Origin: Vibrio splendidus
Lineage (GTDB): Bacteria > Pseudomonadota > Gammaproteobacteria > Enterobacterales > Vibrionaceae
Direction of reading: 5' to 3'
Assembly: GCF_001557875.1 (NCBI RefSeq)
Contig: NZ_LNRF01000004.1
Location: 62,001 to 126,000 of the forward strand
DNA length: 64,000 bases
A program made the position numbers and the translations under genes. The notes below the pieces were generated by a model. The model saw only the letters and a program-made list of their open reading frames with translations. It was not told the origin of the DNA and made no database searches. Positions 48,809 to 58,891 of the stretch are shown in pieces. Within the stretch, counting starts at the first letter, position 1. Each line of letters opens with the position of its first letter.

Positions 48809-49168
48809 TTAGCAACAAGGCTTAAGCACAGGTGCGTCATAGTTCTCAGGTTCATCAGAGTAGATAGCAACATTGAAGTTCTCAACTAAGCCAGTCTCTT
48901 CAACACACTGCTCTTGGAAAAACTGTTGAATCTCACGACGTTGGCAATGCGCTTCAAACGCTTCGTTATCCGCCCAGATTTCGTTGAAAGCAATTGGGAA
49001 ACTCTGACCTTCAGCAAACGGGCTCTTGATGTGACGAGTCACTGTGTATTGGATACAACCATCTTCACGCAGAGTGTTAGGCTCTAGTGATTTCAAAACT
49101 TCAAACAACTCGTTCAATTTGCCTTCTTTTGGCTGAAATTGAGCAATACAGTAAACCTTCTTAGACAT
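48809..49168 (-). CDS. Antibiotic-biosynthesis-monooxygenase (ABM) domain protein
   Basis: A 119-residue protein with the ABM fold: YCIAQFQPKEGKLNELFEVL, then a strand-rich middle (FNEIWADNEAFEAHCQRREIQQFF) like YgiN-type quinol monooxygenases. The real substrate is unknown and many such proteins have lost the redox function. It has no cofactor motif and ends in CC. It stands alone beyond the dxs terminator, converging with dxs. Confidence 0.78.
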   Translation of the reverse strand: MSKKVYCIAQFQPKEGKLNELFEVLKSLEPNTLREDGCIQYTVTRHIKSPFAEGQSFPIAFNEIWADNEAFEAHCQRREIQQFFQEQCVEETGLVENFNVAIYSDEPENYDAPVLKPCC

Positions 49169-49213
49169 TGTAATTCCTTGTTTATTAGTCGTTATATTTA
49201 AACCGTTCAGAGC

Positions 49214-49720
49214 TTATACTAGCCAGCCCGCGAAATGCGCCACCGCATACAGCGAAATAGCCGCCATGATGCCCGCCACAATATCATCAATCATGATACC
49301 TAAGCCGCCGTGAACTCGCTTGTCTAACCAACCAATTGGCCAAGGCTTCACCATATCGAAAAAACGAAACAGAACAAAGCCAGCTAATAGCCATTTCCAA
49401 TCATCAGTAGCAATGCCCAACATTGGTACTAGACCCATGGTGATCCAAAAGCCAGCAAACTCATCCCATACGATAGAGCCGTGATCATGCACGCCCATAT
49501 CGTCAGAAGTTACTTGGCATATTTTGATACCAATAATGCAGCTCACAATCACTAAAATGACATAAACCGGGAAAGGCAACTGAACCAATAACAAGTACAA
49601 CGGAATAGACGCGAGCGTGCCCATGGTTCCAGGAATAATCGGCGATAAGCCACTGCCAAAACCCGTTGCTAGTAGATGCCAAGGGTTTTTAAGAGAAATA
49701 CGAGAAAGTGGGTTTGTCAT
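49214..49720 (-). CDS. pgpA: Phosphatidylglycerophosphatase A
   Basis: A 168-residue membrane enzyme that removes phosphate from phosphatidylglycerophosphate. Family marks are GSGLSPIIPGTMGTLASIPLYLL, the DDMGVHDHGSIVWDEFAGFW acid cluster and RFFDMVKPWPIGWLD near the C-terminus. The ATG overlaps the thiL stop by one base (TGATG). In E. coli also thiL-pgpA. Confidence 0.93.
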   Translation of the reverse strand: MTNPLSRISLKNPWHLLATGFGSGLSPIIPGTMGTLASIPLYLLLVQLPFPVYVILVIVSCIIGIKICQVTSDDMGVHDHGSIVWDEFAGFWITMGLVPMLGIATDDWKWLLAGFVLFRFFDMVKPWPIGWLDKRVHGGLGIMIDDIVAGIMAAISLYAVAHFAGWLV

Positions 49721-50697
49721 CAATTAACCTTAAAGTGATCGTAACCAGTTAAGTTCCAACTCAGTGGTTCACCATTATTGTGTAATTCAAAATATTCTAC
49801 AGGTCTTATCTGGCCAATGCAGGTGACTTTTGTACCAGTGTGTGACAAAGCACTTTCCAATGAACCTTTATTCTCTTCAGGCACAGTAAAGCACAGTTCA
49901 TACTCTTCACCACTGGTCAGCGCATACTGCTGCGCTGAGGCAACATCTGAAGCAAACTGGCGCAGTTCTGGAGAGATAGGTAGCGTGCTTACATCAATAC
50001 TCGCACCAACCTCTGAACGCTTCAGGATATGTTTTAGGTCAGCAATCACGCCGTCAGAGATATCAATCGCCGATGAAGCAAGGTTCACCAGCGCCTGACC
50101 AGCTAACACTCGAGGGGCGCTCACATAATGTCTCTCTTCAAGCTCAAGTGCATAAGGCTTAGCTTTGTTCTGCTCAGGGTTAAGCAACACCTCTAGGCCA
50201 GCTTTGCTGTCACCTAAGTTACCCGTTACGTAAATCCAGTCACCCACTTTAGCGCCATCTCTGCGCAGGGCTCGTCCTTCAGGAACAAAGCCCTGTACAG
50301 TCAATGTCAGGCTTAGTGGTCCTTTAGTTGTATCGCCACCAATTAACTGGATACCAAAGTAGTCTGCGAGTTTAAAAAAGGAGTCACAGAAAGGAGCAAG
50401 CCAGGTTTCATCCACTTCAGGCATGGTTAACGCAAATGAAACCCAAGCAGGCGTCGCCCCCATAGCGGCAAGGTCACTGATATTAGAAGCCAAAGCCTTG
50501 TGTGCCACCCATGCCGGATTAGCCTCAGCCAAGAAATGGGTACCAGCCACTAAGGTATCCGTGCTGATCGCTATCTCAACATTGCCCGGCGCTTTGACCA
50601 AAGCACAGTCATCACCAGCAGCCAGAAGTACGTCTTTACGTTGTGGTTGTCGATTTACAAAATATTTTTCAATCAGGTTAAATTCGCCAGACATCAC
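49720..50697 (-). CDS. thiL: Thiamine-monophosphate kinase
   Basis: A 325-residue kinase that converts thiamine phosphate to the diphosphate. AIR synthetase-like fold: GDDCALVKAPG, STDTLVAGTHFL, then IGGDTTKGPLSLTLTVQG, with SSAIDISDGVIADLKHIL in the C-terminal part. E. coli ThiL has 325. A terminator-like hairpin separates it from nusB, so it may be expressed less than nusB or from an unseen promoter. Confidence 0.95.
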   Translation of the reverse strand: MMSGEFNLIEKYFVNRQPQRKDVLLAAGDDCALVKAPGNVEIAISTDTLVAGTHFLAEANPAWVAHKALASNISDLAAMGATPAWVSFALTMPEVDETWLAPFCDSFFKLADYFGIQLIGGDTTKGPLSLTLTVQGFVPEGRALRRDGAKVGDWIYVTGNLGDSKAGLEVLLNPEQNKAKPYALELEERHYVSAPRVLAGQALVNLASSAIDISDGVIADLKHILKRSEVGASIDVSTLPISPELRQFASDVASAQQYALTSGEEYELCFTVPEENKGSLESALSHTGTKVTCIGQIRPVEYFELHNNGEPLSWNLTGYDHFKVN

Positions 50698-50763
50698 ATG
50701 CCCTATCTTTAGTATTCATACAAATCACCGTAATTATTGATATTACAGAAATTTAGTTACAAA

Positions 50764-50789
50764 AAAGGCCAGCATGAAAGCTGACCTTT
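50764..50789 (-). terminator. Terminator-like hairpin between nusB and thiL
   Basis: Stem AAAGGTCAGC and GCTGGCCTTT (one G-U pair) with a minus-strand T-run (A-run at 50761-50766). Since the genes are usually one operon, it may only attenuate. Confidence 0.7.
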
Positions 50790-50809
50790 AGATTCAATAT
50801 ACGAACGTC

Positions 50810-51277
50810 TTATTTCTTACGAACGTGCGGTGCTGCTTTATCAAGCACACCGTTAACAAACTTATGGCTGTCTTCTGCTGCAAATACTTTTGCAAGCTCG
50901 ATAGCTTCGTTGATAACCACTTTGTATGGTACATCTTCGCGACGAGTCATCTCGTACATAGCTAAACGTAGAAGCGCTAGTTCCATCAGATCCAGATCTT
51001 GCATAGGGCGAGATACGAATGGACGAAGCTTGCTATCAAGTTCCATGTGGCTAAGAGCAACACCAGTTAGCAGGTCGCGGAAGTATGCAACGTCTGTTTC
51101 TGGCATAGCAAGTGCAGGTTCTGCAGCATGATGCTCTTCTTCATCATACTTACCACCAGATAAGAACTGTTCTTCAACGGTAGCAATATTTTCTTTAGTA
51201 ATTTGCCAAGAATAAATTGCTTGTAGAGCAAATTGACGTGCGTTACGACGTGCGGCTGGTTTCACACTGGCCCCCAT
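50810..51277 (-). CDS. nusB: Transcription antitermination factor NusB
   Basis: A 155-residue helical RNA-binding protein with [19 protein letters not shown] at the start and the [22 protein letters not shown] helix. With NusE it binds boxA of rRNA leaders. E. coli NusB has 139; the extra lies in a [19 protein letters not shown] loop. Its ATG overlaps the ribH stop (TAATG). Confidence 0.95.
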   Translation of the reverse strand: MGASVKPAARRNARQFALQAIYSWQITKENIATVEEQFLSGGKYDEEEHHAAEPALAMPETDVAYFRDLLTGVALSHMELDSKLRPFVSRPMQDLDLMELALLRLAMYEMTRREDVPYKVVINEAIELAKVFAAEDSHKFVNGVLDKAAPHVRKK

Positions 51278-51747
51278 TAGGAATCGATTTCAGAAAGAAC
51301 GTTGATCATCTCAAGTGCGCTAAGTGCTGCTTCTGCACCCTTATTACCAGCCTTGGTTCCTGCGCGTTCAATAGCTTGATCGATCGTATCAACAGTAAGA
51401 ACACCAAACGCTACTGGAAGAGAGTATTCCAGAGACACTTGTGCCAAACCTTTATTACATTCACTACAAACATAGTCAAAGTGAGGTGTACCGCCACGAA
51501 TTACTGTACCAAGAGATACAATCGCATCGAACTTGCCTGTTTTTGCAACGCGCTGCGCTACAAGTGGAAGTTCAACTGCACCAGGGCAACGAACAACAGT
51601 GATGTTGTCTTCGCTTACTTGTCCATGACGCTTTAAAGTATCGATTGCACCAGAAAGTAAACTTTCGTTAATAAAACTGTTGAAACGAGCAATAACGATA
51701 GCAATTTTTGCATTTGGCGCTGGGAAGCCACCCTCGATCACTTTCAT
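51277..51747 (-). CDS. ribH: 6,7-dimethyl-8-ribityllumazine synthase
   Basis: A 156-residue enzyme, equal to E. coli RibH, that joins the ribityl amine and dihydroxybutanone phosphate. [24 protein letters not shown], the [12 protein letters not shown] motif and [15 protein letters not shown] carry the substrate-site residues. The start follows AAGGAAGGCTT. The frame is open further upstream, but that stretch carries leader structure and no Shine-Dalgarno. Confidence 0.96.
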   Translation of the reverse strand: MKVIEGGFPAPNAKIAIVIARFNSFINESLLSGAIDTLKRHGQVSEDNITVVRCPGAVELPLVAQRVAKTGKFDAIVSLGTVIRGGTPHFDYVCSECNKGLAQVSLEYSLPVAFGVLTVDTIDQAIERAGTKAGNKGAEAALSALEMINVLSEIDS

Positions 51748-52042
51748 AAGCCTTCCTTTAACTATTTTCATCAAGTGAGAATCGCCGGATTCTAGCACAA
51801 AACTGTGAGCAATATCTAATGGTAATTTAGAAGAACAGACACCGGCAATGTAAAGATGATAATGCAGCGCTGGTCCCAAGCATATAGGAACAGCGAGGAG
51901 CCAAGTTTGTGTATTGAACACGTTTTGAGTCGAACTTGGCTACTTTGCCCTTTTGGCAAAACTTATTACCAAAAGAGCCACTGAAATCATCGGTAAATTA
52001 TGTCGCTACAAACGGAGAAACGTCTGCTCGTTGACACATGAT
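51748..52042 (-). promoter_or_regulatory. Structured leader and possible promoter upstream of ribH
   Basis: An extended -10 (TGTGC-TAGAAT; TAGAAT at 51789-51794) offers a start near 51782 for ribH-nusB-thiL-pgpA. Farther up, AGCCAAGTT (51899-51907) and AACTTGGCT (51933-51941) form a 9-bp stem, and CGCTG/CAGCG (51868, 51891) another. No RFN (FMN riboswitch) element is recognisable here, so the stems, which lie downstream of ribBX, may end its transcript. Confidence 0.4.
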
Positions 52043-53152
52043 TTATTCGCAAACGTACTCAACAACGTTAAGACCAAAACCACCCAATGCGTGGTAACGC
52101 TTAGTGCTCGAAGAAAGCAGACGCATATCGTGCACACCTAGGTCTTGAAGAATCTGAGAACCGACACCAACACGGCGCGAGGTACCCTGCTTCTTAGCCA
52201 TGGTTGGCTGCTCGTTTTTATCTTGCGCTTCGAATGTCTTCACTTTGTGGATCAAAGAATCAGACGACTCTTCGTTGCCAAGAATAACCAGCACACCGCC
52301 TTCGTCGCCAATGCGCTTCATCGCTTTATCTAGCGACCAGCTGCGCTCAGTACCGCGGTCTGAGTGAAGCAGATCCGTAAACGTATCATGCAGGTGAACA
52401 CGCACCAAAGGAGCACCTTCGGTTAAACTGCCTTTTTGCATTGCGTAGTGGATCTGGTTATCAATTGTATCGCGGTAAGTCACAAGCTCGAAATCACCAA
52501 ACTCTGTTGGTAAATGACATTGTGCAACACGCTCAATCGTTGTTTCTGTGTTGTTACGGTATTCGATCAAGTCAGCAATAGTGCCTAGCTTAATGTCATG
52601 CTTTTCTGCGAACACTTCAAGATCAGGGCGACGAGCCATGGTACCGTCATCGTTTAGGATCTCAACGATAACCGAAGCTGGTTCACAGCCCGCTAATCGA
52701 GCTAAATCACAACCCGCTTCAGTGTGGCCAGCACGCGTTAATACGCCGCCTTCTTGAGCTGTCAGTGGGAAGATATGACCAGGTTGAACTAAGTCAGCCG
52801 CTTTTGCGTCTTTCGCTACTGCTGCTTGAACCGTCACTGCACGATCGGATGCTGAGATACCGGTTGTTACACCCTCTGCCGCTTCAATCGAAACCGTAAA
52901 GTTAGTGGTGTACTGTGCATTGTTGTCTTGAACCATAGGTGCTAAGCCCATACGGTTTGAACGCTCTTTAGTCAGCGTTAGACAAATCAAACCGCGGCCG
53001 TACATTGCCATGAAGTTAATCGCTTCTGGCGTAACATGTTCTGCTGCCATGATCAGATCGCCTTCATTTTCGCGATCTTCATCATCCATCAGGATAACCA
53101 TTTTTCCTAGGCGAATGTCTTCAATAATTTCTTGAGGAGTACTAATTGGCAT
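52043..53152 (-). CDS. ribB: RibB fused to a degenerate GTP cyclohydrolase II domain (RibBX)
   Basis: A 369-residue protein. The first 200 residues are a complete DHBP synthase (converts ribulose 5-phosphate to dihydroxybutanone phosphate): [42 protein letters not shown]. The C-terminal part is laid out like RibA but lacks its zinc cysteines: where active enzymes have HSECLTGD and CDCG it reads [16 protein letters not shown]. So the second half cannot be a normal cyclohydrolase, as in the RibBX forms described in Shewanella and vibrios; a separate ribA is required. Active RibB part is well supported. Confidence 0.93.
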   Translation of the reverse strand: MPISTPQEIIEDIRLGKMVILMDDEDRENEGDLIMAAEHVTPEAINFMAMYGRGLICLTLTKERSNRMGLAPMVQDNNAQYTTNFTVSIEAAEGVTTGISASDRAVTVQAAVAKDAKAADLVQPGHIFPLTAQEGGVLTRAGHTEAGCDLARLAGCEPASVIVEILNDDGTMARRPDLEVFAEKHDIKLGTIADLIEYRNNTETTIERVAQCHLPTEFGDFELVTYRDTIDNQIHYAMQKGSLTEGAPLVRVHLHDTFTDLLHSDRGTERSWSLDKAMKRIGDEGGVLVILGNEESSDSLIHKVKTFEAQDKNEQPTMAKKQGTSRRVGVGSQILQDLGVHDMRLLSSSTKRYHALGGFGLNVVEYVCE

Positions 53153-53259
53153 TGTTCTATATCCTTTGAAATGGTTCTGCTTCCTCGAACCGACACTATT
53201 TAAACCTGATGATATTGCTTCGCTTTACAAAGTCTCGCTTAAATACTTTGTATCAACGG

Positions 53260-53916
53260 TTAGGCAAAACCATTCTGCTGTAAGAATTCCATTGTTAATC
53301 GAGATTCAGGCTCAGATTCTTGTTGCTGACCTTGCAGTAAACGCTCCATGTAACGCGCCAATACATCGACTTCTAGATTCACTTTACGACCGACATTGAA
53401 TTGGTCGATGGTGGTTTCTGAAGAGGTGTGAGGAACGATAGTCAGCTTGAATGCGTTCTTACGTAAATCGTTCACAGTCAGGCTGATACCATCGACCGTT
53501 ACTGAACCTTTTTGAGCCACGTATTTTGAAATTTCTGCTGGCATTTCTACCCAGAACTCAATCGCACGACCGACTTGGTTACGTTCAACAATCTCACCCA
53601 CGCCATCAACGTGACCCGATACGATATGACCACCGAAACGCGTGGTCGGCAGCATTGCTTTCTCAAGATTTACCTTATCGCCCGCTTGGTAATCCACAAA
53701 ACCCGTTTTTTTCAGGGTCTCAAGCGAAAGGTCTGCACTGTAGCTGTGGTCGTTAAATTCAACCACAGTCAAGCACACACCATTGGTTGCAATACTGTCG
53801 CCTAACTGAACGTCAGCCATATCAAGCTTGCCAACGTTAACCGTTACGGTGATGTCTTCTCCGCGGGGAGTGATTGCACTCAATGTACCTACGGCTTCTA
53901 CAATTCCTGTAAACAT
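53260..53916 (-). CDS. ribE: Riboflavin synthase alpha subunit
   Basis: A 218-residue enzyme with two lumazine-binding domains in tandem: MFTGIVEAVGTL, VQLGDSIATNGVCLTV, GHIVSGHVDGVG and the repeat VTVDGISLTVND. It disproportionates two lumazines to riboflavin. E. coli counterpart (RibC/E) has 213. It follows ribD by 46 nt. Confidence 0.96.
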   Translation of the reverse strand: MFTGIVEAVGTLSAITPRGEDITVTVNVGKLDMADVQLGDSIATNGVCLTVVEFNDHSYSADLSLETLKKTGFVDYQAGDKVNLEKAMLPTTRFGGHIVSGHVDGVGEIVERNQVGRAIEFWVEMPAEISKYVAQKGSVTVDGISLTVNDLRKNAFKLTIVPHTSSETTIDQFNVGRKVNLEVDVLARYMERLLQGQQQESEPESRLTMEFLQQNGFA

Positions 53917-53962
53917 TTTAAAACTCTTTTTGTTGTCAACGACACGTATGCAGTTGGAGTGA

Positions 53963-55096
53963 CTATTTCGAGAGTGGTTTCGCTGCTATTGGTTTAGCCA
54001 CAATTGGTTTCGCCACAATGCGAATATCCACACCAACCTGTCGAACATCTTTAATTTCTAGGTCAATCACATCAGACATTGAAGTGAGCCCTAATGCGCC
54101 CATCAAACCTCGTCCGTCACTGCCCATAAGTTTAGGAGCTAAATAGAGAATTAGCTCATCCACCAGCTGCGCTTCAATCAAGCTTTTTGCCAATGTAGCG
54201 CCCGCTTCGACCCAAATATGGTCGATATGATTCGCAGGTAATTGACGCATCAGATCATGCAAATCGAGCTGACCCGCATCTGTGGTTCCGACTTCAATAT
54301 CCGCAGACGCTTCAGCCACTCTTAACACGGGTGTTGGCGACTGGTATAACTTAAGTTCAGGACGCAGTTGATTTTGACGGTCAAGAATCACGCGAATTGG
54401 CTGACGAAGTTCATCTTCAACGTAATGAGCTTTAATACTGTTTGGCAACTCTGCCCAGCGAACATTGAGCGACGCGTTATCTTCAATCACCGTCTGGCTA
54501 GTTGATAACACAGCGCCTGATTTTGCTCGGTAGTTCTGAACATCACGACGCGCTTCTGACGATGTGATCCACTGGCTTTGACCATTTTCCAATGCCGTTT
54601 GGCCATCAAGGCTAGCGGCCATCTTTAGCTGAACGAATGGCATGCCCGTTTGCATACGCTTGATAAATGCAGGGTTCAAGTCGAGAGCGTCTTGCTCTAG
54701 CAAACCAATTTCAACCTCAATACCCGCATCGCGTAGCATTTTGATACCACGGCCTGCGACTTTTGGGTTTGGGTCCTGCATCGCGCAAATCACTTTGGCT
54801 ACTTGAGCCTTAATCAAACCTTCCGCACAAGGTGGCGTTCGACCGTAATGAGAACAAGGCTCTAGCGTGACATAAGCCGTCGCACCTTTTGCCTTATCGC
54901 CCGCCATTCGCATGGCATGCACTTCGGCATGAGGTTCACCCGCTTTAGCGTGAAAACCTTCACCAACGATCTGGCCATCAGTTTGTACAATCACACAACC
55001 GACATTTGGGTTTGGCGCAGTGGTGTAAATACCGCGCTTCGCTAAATGGATAGCACGCGACATCATTTGAAAATCTAGGGGAGTAAAATTAGACAT
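53963..55096 (-). CDS. ribD: Bifunctional riboflavin deaminase-reductase RibD
   Basis: A 377-residue protein with an N-terminal zinc deaminase (HAEVHAMRMAG, PCSHYGRTPPCAEGL) and a C-terminal NADPH reductase (VQLKMAASLDGQTALENGQSQWI, then IWVEAGATLAKSLIEA). It carries out two successive riboflavin steps. The last 20 residues are an odd tandem run, KPIVAKPIVAKPIAAKPLSK in effect, beyond the family end; E. coli RibD has 367. It starts 10 nt after nrdR. Confidence 0.95.
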   Translation of the reverse strand: MSNFTPLDFQMMSRAIHLAKRGIYTTAPNPNVGCVIVQTDGQIVGEGFHAKAGEPHAEVHAMRMAGDKAKGATAYVTLEPCSHYGRTPPCAEGLIKAQVAKVICAMQDPNPKVAGRGIKMLRDAGIEVEIGLLEQDALDLNPAFIKRMQTGMPFVQLKMAASLDGQTALENGQSQWITSSEARRDVQNYRAKSGAVLSTSQTVIEDNASLNVRWAELPNSIKAHYVEDELRQPIRVILDRQNQLRPELKLYQSPTPVLRVAEASADIEVGTTDAGQLDLHDLMRQLPANHIDHIWVEAGATLAKSLIEAQLVDELILYLAPKLMGSDGRGLMGALGLTSMSDVIDLEIKDVRQVGVDIRIVAKPIVAKPIAAKPLSK

Positions 55097-55106
55097 GATT
55101 GAGGGG

Positions 55107-55556
55107 TTAGTCCTCTAATTTAGCGATTTCTTCGCCAAACTCTCGGATGTCTTCAAAGCTGCGGTAAACAGAGGCAAAACGGATGTACGCCACTTTGTCC
55201 AATTCTTTCAATTGACCCATCACAAGGTTACCAATCATCTCGCTTGGTACTTCACGCTCACCAGTTGCACGGAGTTGTGACTTAATCGTACTGATCGCAA
55301 GTTCAATCGCATCAGCACTCACTGGGCGTTTTTCTAGGGCGCGCTGTACACCACCCACCATTTTATCTTCATTAAACGGTTCGCGGTTTCCATTCGACTT
55401 GATGACTTTAGGCATCACAAGTTCTGCCGATTCGAACGTAGTAAAACGTTCACTACATGCAAGGCATTGACGGCGACGACGAACCTGATGGCCATCAGCT
55501 ACCAGTCTTGAATCGATTACTTTAGTGTCGTTCTCTGAACAAAAAGGACAATGCAT
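55107..55556 (-). CDS. nrdR: Transcriptional repressor NrdR
   Basis: A 149-residue repressor of ribonucleotide reductase genes, the same length as in E. coli. Zinc ribbon [17 protein letters not shown] and [16 protein letters not shown], then the ATP-cone ([24 protein letters not shown]) that senses (d)ATP. nrdR-ribD-ribE neighbours are conserved in gammaproteobacteria. Confidence 0.97.
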   Translation of the reverse strand: MHCPFCSENDTKVIDSRLVADGHQVRRRRQCLACSERFTTFESAELVMPKVIKSNGNREPFNEDKMVGGVQRALEKRPVSADAIELAISTIKSQLRATGEREVPSEMIGNLVMGQLKELDKVAYIRFASVYRSFEDIREFGEEIAKLED

Positions 55557-55614
55557 ATCACCTCCAAATAATTGAATATTAGTGTAACGGAATTGCCAAA
55601 CGTTAGGAAAGAAA

Positions 55615-55634
55615 AAGGGCCAATTAAGGCCCTT
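55615..55634 (-). terminator. Terminator of proBA
   Basis: Stem AAAGGGCC, loop of about six, GGCCCTTTT with T-run on the minus strand, 80 nt downstream of proA. Confidence 0.85.
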
Positions 55635-55712
55635 TTGTGTGGTGATTCATTGATTATTGCTACTCGATCGCCATTTCAAAAATGAGCTGAGGAGTAAAAT
55701 TAACGACCAGCG

Positions 55713-56963
55713 TTAACCGCGAACTAAATAGTTCGCTTTACCTACCCATTTGTAACTTGTCAGTTCTTCTAAGCCCATTGGGCCGCGAGCATGCAATTTC
55801 TGAGTAGAGACTGCGACTTCAGCGCCTAAACCAAACTGTGCGCCATCAGTAAAGCGTGTTGATGCATTCACATAAACCGCCGCAGAACCAACAGAGTTAA
55901 TGAAACGCTCTGAGCTCTCTAGGCTGTTAGTCATGATCGCATCTGAGTGACTCGCGTTGTGTACACGCATGTGGTCAATCGCTTCTGCCACATCCGCAAC
56001 GACTTTCACGCCTAACGTGTAGCTTAGCCATTCAGTGTCAAAGTCGCCTTCAACCGCATCACGTTGGTCTTCAAAACCCGCTAGCAGCGATTTTGCACTG
56101 GTATCAGCAACCAAGGTTACCTTGCCTGCTAAACGCTGTTGCAGCTTAGTTAGGAAAGCTTCAGCAACCGCTTCATGCACTAACAGTGTATCTAACGAGT
56201 TACACGCTGATGGACGTTGAACTTTCGAGTTTTCAACCACATCGACAGATTTATCAAGATCAGCACTTTCATCAACAAAGATATGGCTGATACCAAATCC
56301 GCCGATGATCACTGGGATGGTGCTATTCTCTTTACACATTTTGTGCAAGCCAGCGCCACCACGAGGAATGATCATATCTACGTAGTCATCTAGCTTAAGC
56401 AGCTGAGAAACAAGCTCACGATCTGGCTTTTCAATATACTGAACAGAAGCAGCAGGTAACTCTGCTTTCTCTAACGCAGATTGGATAACTTTTACCAGCT
56501 CCATGTTCGAGAAGAAGGTCTCTTTACCACCACGCAAGATGCTTGCGTTACCTGTTTTCAGACACAGTGCCGCAATATCGATAGTTACGTTAGGACGTGC
56601 TTCATAGATAACACCAACAACACCAAGAGGTACACGACGACGAGACAGTGACATACCGTTTTCCAGTACTTTGCTGTCGATTTCGCTGCCCACAGGGTCG
56701 TTTAGGCTAATCACATTACGAACGTCGTTAGCGATGCCCGTTAAGCGTTCTTCATTCAGAAGTAGACGATCAAGCAGTGCGTCCGTTAGACCCGCTTCGC
56801 GACCTAGTTCGATATCTTTCGCGTTCGCTTCTAAAATCGTTGCTGCGTTTGCTTCTAGCTCATCAGCGATAATTGCCAATGCTTTATTCTTTTGCGCCGT
56901 TGATGCGGTCGCTAGGTGGAAAGCAGCGTCTTTTGCTGCGATACCCATGTTAGTTAAATCCAC
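55713..56963 (-). CDS. proA: Gamma-glutamyl phosphate reductase
   Basis: A 416-residue enzyme, the second step of proline synthesis, reducing glutamyl phosphate with NADPH. The catalytic cysteine is in [17 protein letters not shown], the cofactor area [23 protein letters not shown] and the end [16 protein letters not shown]. coli ProA has 417. It follows proB with a 133-bp structured spacer. Confidence 0.97.
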   Translation of the reverse strand: MDLTNMGIAAKDAAFHLATASTAQKNKALAIIADELEANAATILEANAKDIELGREAGLTDALLDRLLLNEERLTGIANDVRNVISLNDPVGSEIDSKVLENGMSLSRRRVPLGVVGVIYEARPNVTIDIAALCLKTGNASILRGGKETFFSNMELVKVIQSALEKAELPAASVQYIEKPDRELVSQLLKLDDYVDMIIPRGGAGLHKMCKENSTIPVIIGGFGISHIFVDESADLDKSVDVVENSKVQRPSACNSLDTLLVHEAVAEAFLTKLQQRLAGKVTLVADTSAKSLLAGFEDQRDAVEGDFDTEWLSYTLGVKVVADVAEAIDHMRVHNASHSDAIMTNSLESSERFINSVGSAAVYVNASTRFTDGAQFGLGAEVAVSTQKLHARGPMGLEELTSYKWVGKANYLVRG

Positions 56964-57003
56964 GTTTAACTCTCCCTAAATTCTGTCTGTCTTTGGATGG
57001 AAA

Positions 57004-57085
57004 AAGGCGATTCGCACTACCTACTAAAACTAAATGTTAAACATTAAAGGTAGGTACTAGAACTAAATCCGCTGTTCATCGCCTT
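57004..57085. repeat. Triple nested inverted repeat between proB and proA
   Basis: Outer AAGGCGAT (57004-57011) and ATCGCCTT (57078-57085); middle TACCTAC (57018-57024) and GTAGGTA (57050-57056); inner AATGTT (57033-57038) and AACATT (57040-57045). All three pairs are perfect and nested, and could fold within the proBA mRNA. Confidence 0.6.
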
Positions 57086-57096
57086 ATCATCACGAG

Positions 57097-58236
57097 CTAC
57101 TCTTGAATTACAACCAGGTCGTCACGGTGAATGACTTCTGACCCGTAGTCGTAACCAAGGATGGCACCAATATCTTTACTGTGCTTGCCTGCTATTTTTG
57201 CAAGGTCTTGGCTTGAGTAGCTAGCGATACCACGCGCGACTACTTTGCCTTTACTGTCTGTGACTTGGGTGACCTCACCACGAGAAAACTCGCCTTGAAC
57301 TCGGACAACCCCTTTCGCCAACAAACTGCTGCCTTTGGTGTTGACTGCGTTTACTGCGCCGTCGTCAACCACGATGTCGCCTGCGGATGCAGGGCCAGCT
57401 AGGATCCAACGTTTACGGTTTTCAAGCGCTTCAGGTAAAGGCAAGAAACGTGTGCCTTGTGGATTGTCACTCAATGAGTCAAACACCACATTTTCAGCAC
57501 TGCCCGCAGCAATAATAACTTCAATCCCCGCACGACGAGCGATATCCGCCGCCTGCAGTTTTGTTGCCATGCCACCAGTACCTAATGTGGTGCCACTGCC
57601 GCCTGCGATCTTGCGCAGTGTGTCATCAATGGTTTTCACTTCTTTGATGAGCTCAGCATTTGGGTCTTTACGAGGGTCTGCCGTAAACAGACCTTTTTGG
57701 TCAGTTAGTAGCAAAAGCTTATCAGCGCCACACAAAATACCCACCAGTGCCGACAAGTTATCGTTGTCGCCCACTTTAATTTCATTGGTTGCTACTGCGT
57801 CGTTTTCGTTAACTACCGGAATAATATCGTGTTCAACGAGTGCGTTGATCGTGTCACGTGCATTAAGAAAACGCTCGCGATCATCGAGATCAGCACGAGT
57901 CAGCAGCATCTGGCCAATCTTAAGGCCATAGATAGCAAACAAAGACTCCCAAACTTGAATCAACTGGCTTTGCCCAACTGCCGCAAGCAACTGTTTGCTC
58001 GCCATCGAGTTGGGAAGTGCGGGGTAACCAAGGTGCTCACGTCCTGCGGCAATTGCGCCAGACGAAACCATAACCACAGAGTGGCCTTGTTTTTTTAATT
58101 CAGCACATTGACGAACCAGCTCAACCATATGAGCGCGGTCTAATGCCAATGTTCCACCAGTTAAGACACTGGTACCCAGTTTAACAACGACAGTTTTACG
58201 CTGTGTTGTTGTCCCGCTTTGATGATTTGTTGTCAT
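57097..58236 (-). CDS. proB: Glutamate 5-kinase
   Basis: A 379-residue kinase for the first step of proline synthesis. [27 protein letters not shown] and [13 protein letters not shown] are kinase motifs, and [19 protein letters not shown] the nucleotide side. The last 100 residues ([24 protein letters not shown]) are the PUA domain found in gammaproteobacterial ProB. The start at MTTNHQSG is chosen for alignment; it has no clear Shine-Dalgarno and the open frame extends 15 codons upstream. Confidence 0.94.
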   Translation of the reverse strand: MTTNHQSGTTTQRKTVVVKLGTSVLTGGTLALDRAHMVELVRQCAELKKQGHSVVMVSSGAIAAGREHLGYPALPNSMASKQLLAAVGQSQLIQVWESLFAIYGLKIGQMLLTRADLDDRERFLNARDTINALVEHDIIPVVNENDAVATNEIKVGDNDNLSALVGILCGADKLLLLTDQKGLFTADPRKDPNAELIKEVKTIDDTLRKIAGGSGTTLGTGGMATKLQAADIARRAGIEVIIAAGSAENVVFDSLSDNPQGTRFLPLPEALENRKRWILAGPASAGDIVVDDGAVNAVNTKGSSLLAKGVVRVQGEFSRGEVTQVTDSKGKVVARGIASYSSQDLAKIAGKHSKDIGAILGYDYGSEVIHRDDLVVIQE

Positions 58237-58304
58237 GAAGTCTTTTATGGATAAAACAAATAAGAGGTGATGTTTTAGCAATCAAAAGGGGAATTCACAA
58301 GCAG

Positions 58305-58328
58305 AAAAGGTGCGAAATCGCACCTTTT
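58305..58328 (-). terminator. Terminator of crl
   Basis: A 10-bp perfect stem (AAAAGGTGCG, loop AAAT, CGCACCTTTT) followed on the minus strand by TTCTGC rather than a long T-run; the T-run inside the stem's end assists. Confidence 0.7.
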
Positions 58329-58357
58329 TGCTTTATATAGAAGAGTAACCTTTAAAA

Positions 58358-58747
58358 TTAGACGAATTCGACAGACTCTTCGTCTAGTTGGATACTGATT
58401 TCAAACTTACTTTGAAGTTCATCAACCAGTTTTTGGTGGAAGGCTTCTTGAGTTCGAGAGACTTCAGCGACCGCCTTTTTAGGTAATGGTAAAGAATCCC
58501 AGTTACCATCGATGTTGTACTTACCAATATTGTATTTAGCCGAATATCCCTCTTCCGACTTATCCAACTCTAGCCACCAGCCCCAAAACTCGCGTTCTTC
58601 TGGTGATTTTTTATCGTTCACACATACAGACAAGCAATCAAAAATATAGTGACCTTCTTCTGATTGCGGCTCTCTTAAGTAAGGCCCGATAGCCTTTAAA
58701 ACGTTCAACAAGCGATAATGCGTAGGTTGTTGTGTCACTTCTGACAT
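58358..58747 (-). CDS. crl: Sigma-S assembly factor Crl
   Basis: A 129-residue Crl protein: [28 protein letters not shown] and [10 protein letters not shown], with the RpoS contact region near residues 50-65. Crl helps RpoS form holoenzyme, supporting curli and stationary-phase genes. The gene order crl-frsA-gpt-pepD matches enteric bacteria, which strengthens the call. Confidence 0.92.
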   Translation of the reverse strand: MSEVTQQPTHYRLLNVLKAIGPYLREPQSEEGHYIFDCLSVCVNDKKSPEEREFWGWWLELDKSEEGYSAKYNIGKYNIDGNWDSLPLPKKAVAEVSRTQEAFHQKLVDELQSKFEISIQLDEESVEFV

Positions 58748-58891
58748 ATTGAATCTCCATTTTCAATGTTAAGAATGACGTTACTCAGACTGTAATACGT
58801 AGAAACTACGCAATTAGGTTTTATAAGTTATCTCTGAGTATCAGGTACTTAGTTGGTACACTTTTCATGCTTAACTAATTTAGGAGAAATG

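Noticed and set aside
51748..51921. In-frame upstream extension of ribH
   Set aside because: It contains no Shine-Dalgarno, overlaps a promoter-like site and would add residues that no RibH protein has.
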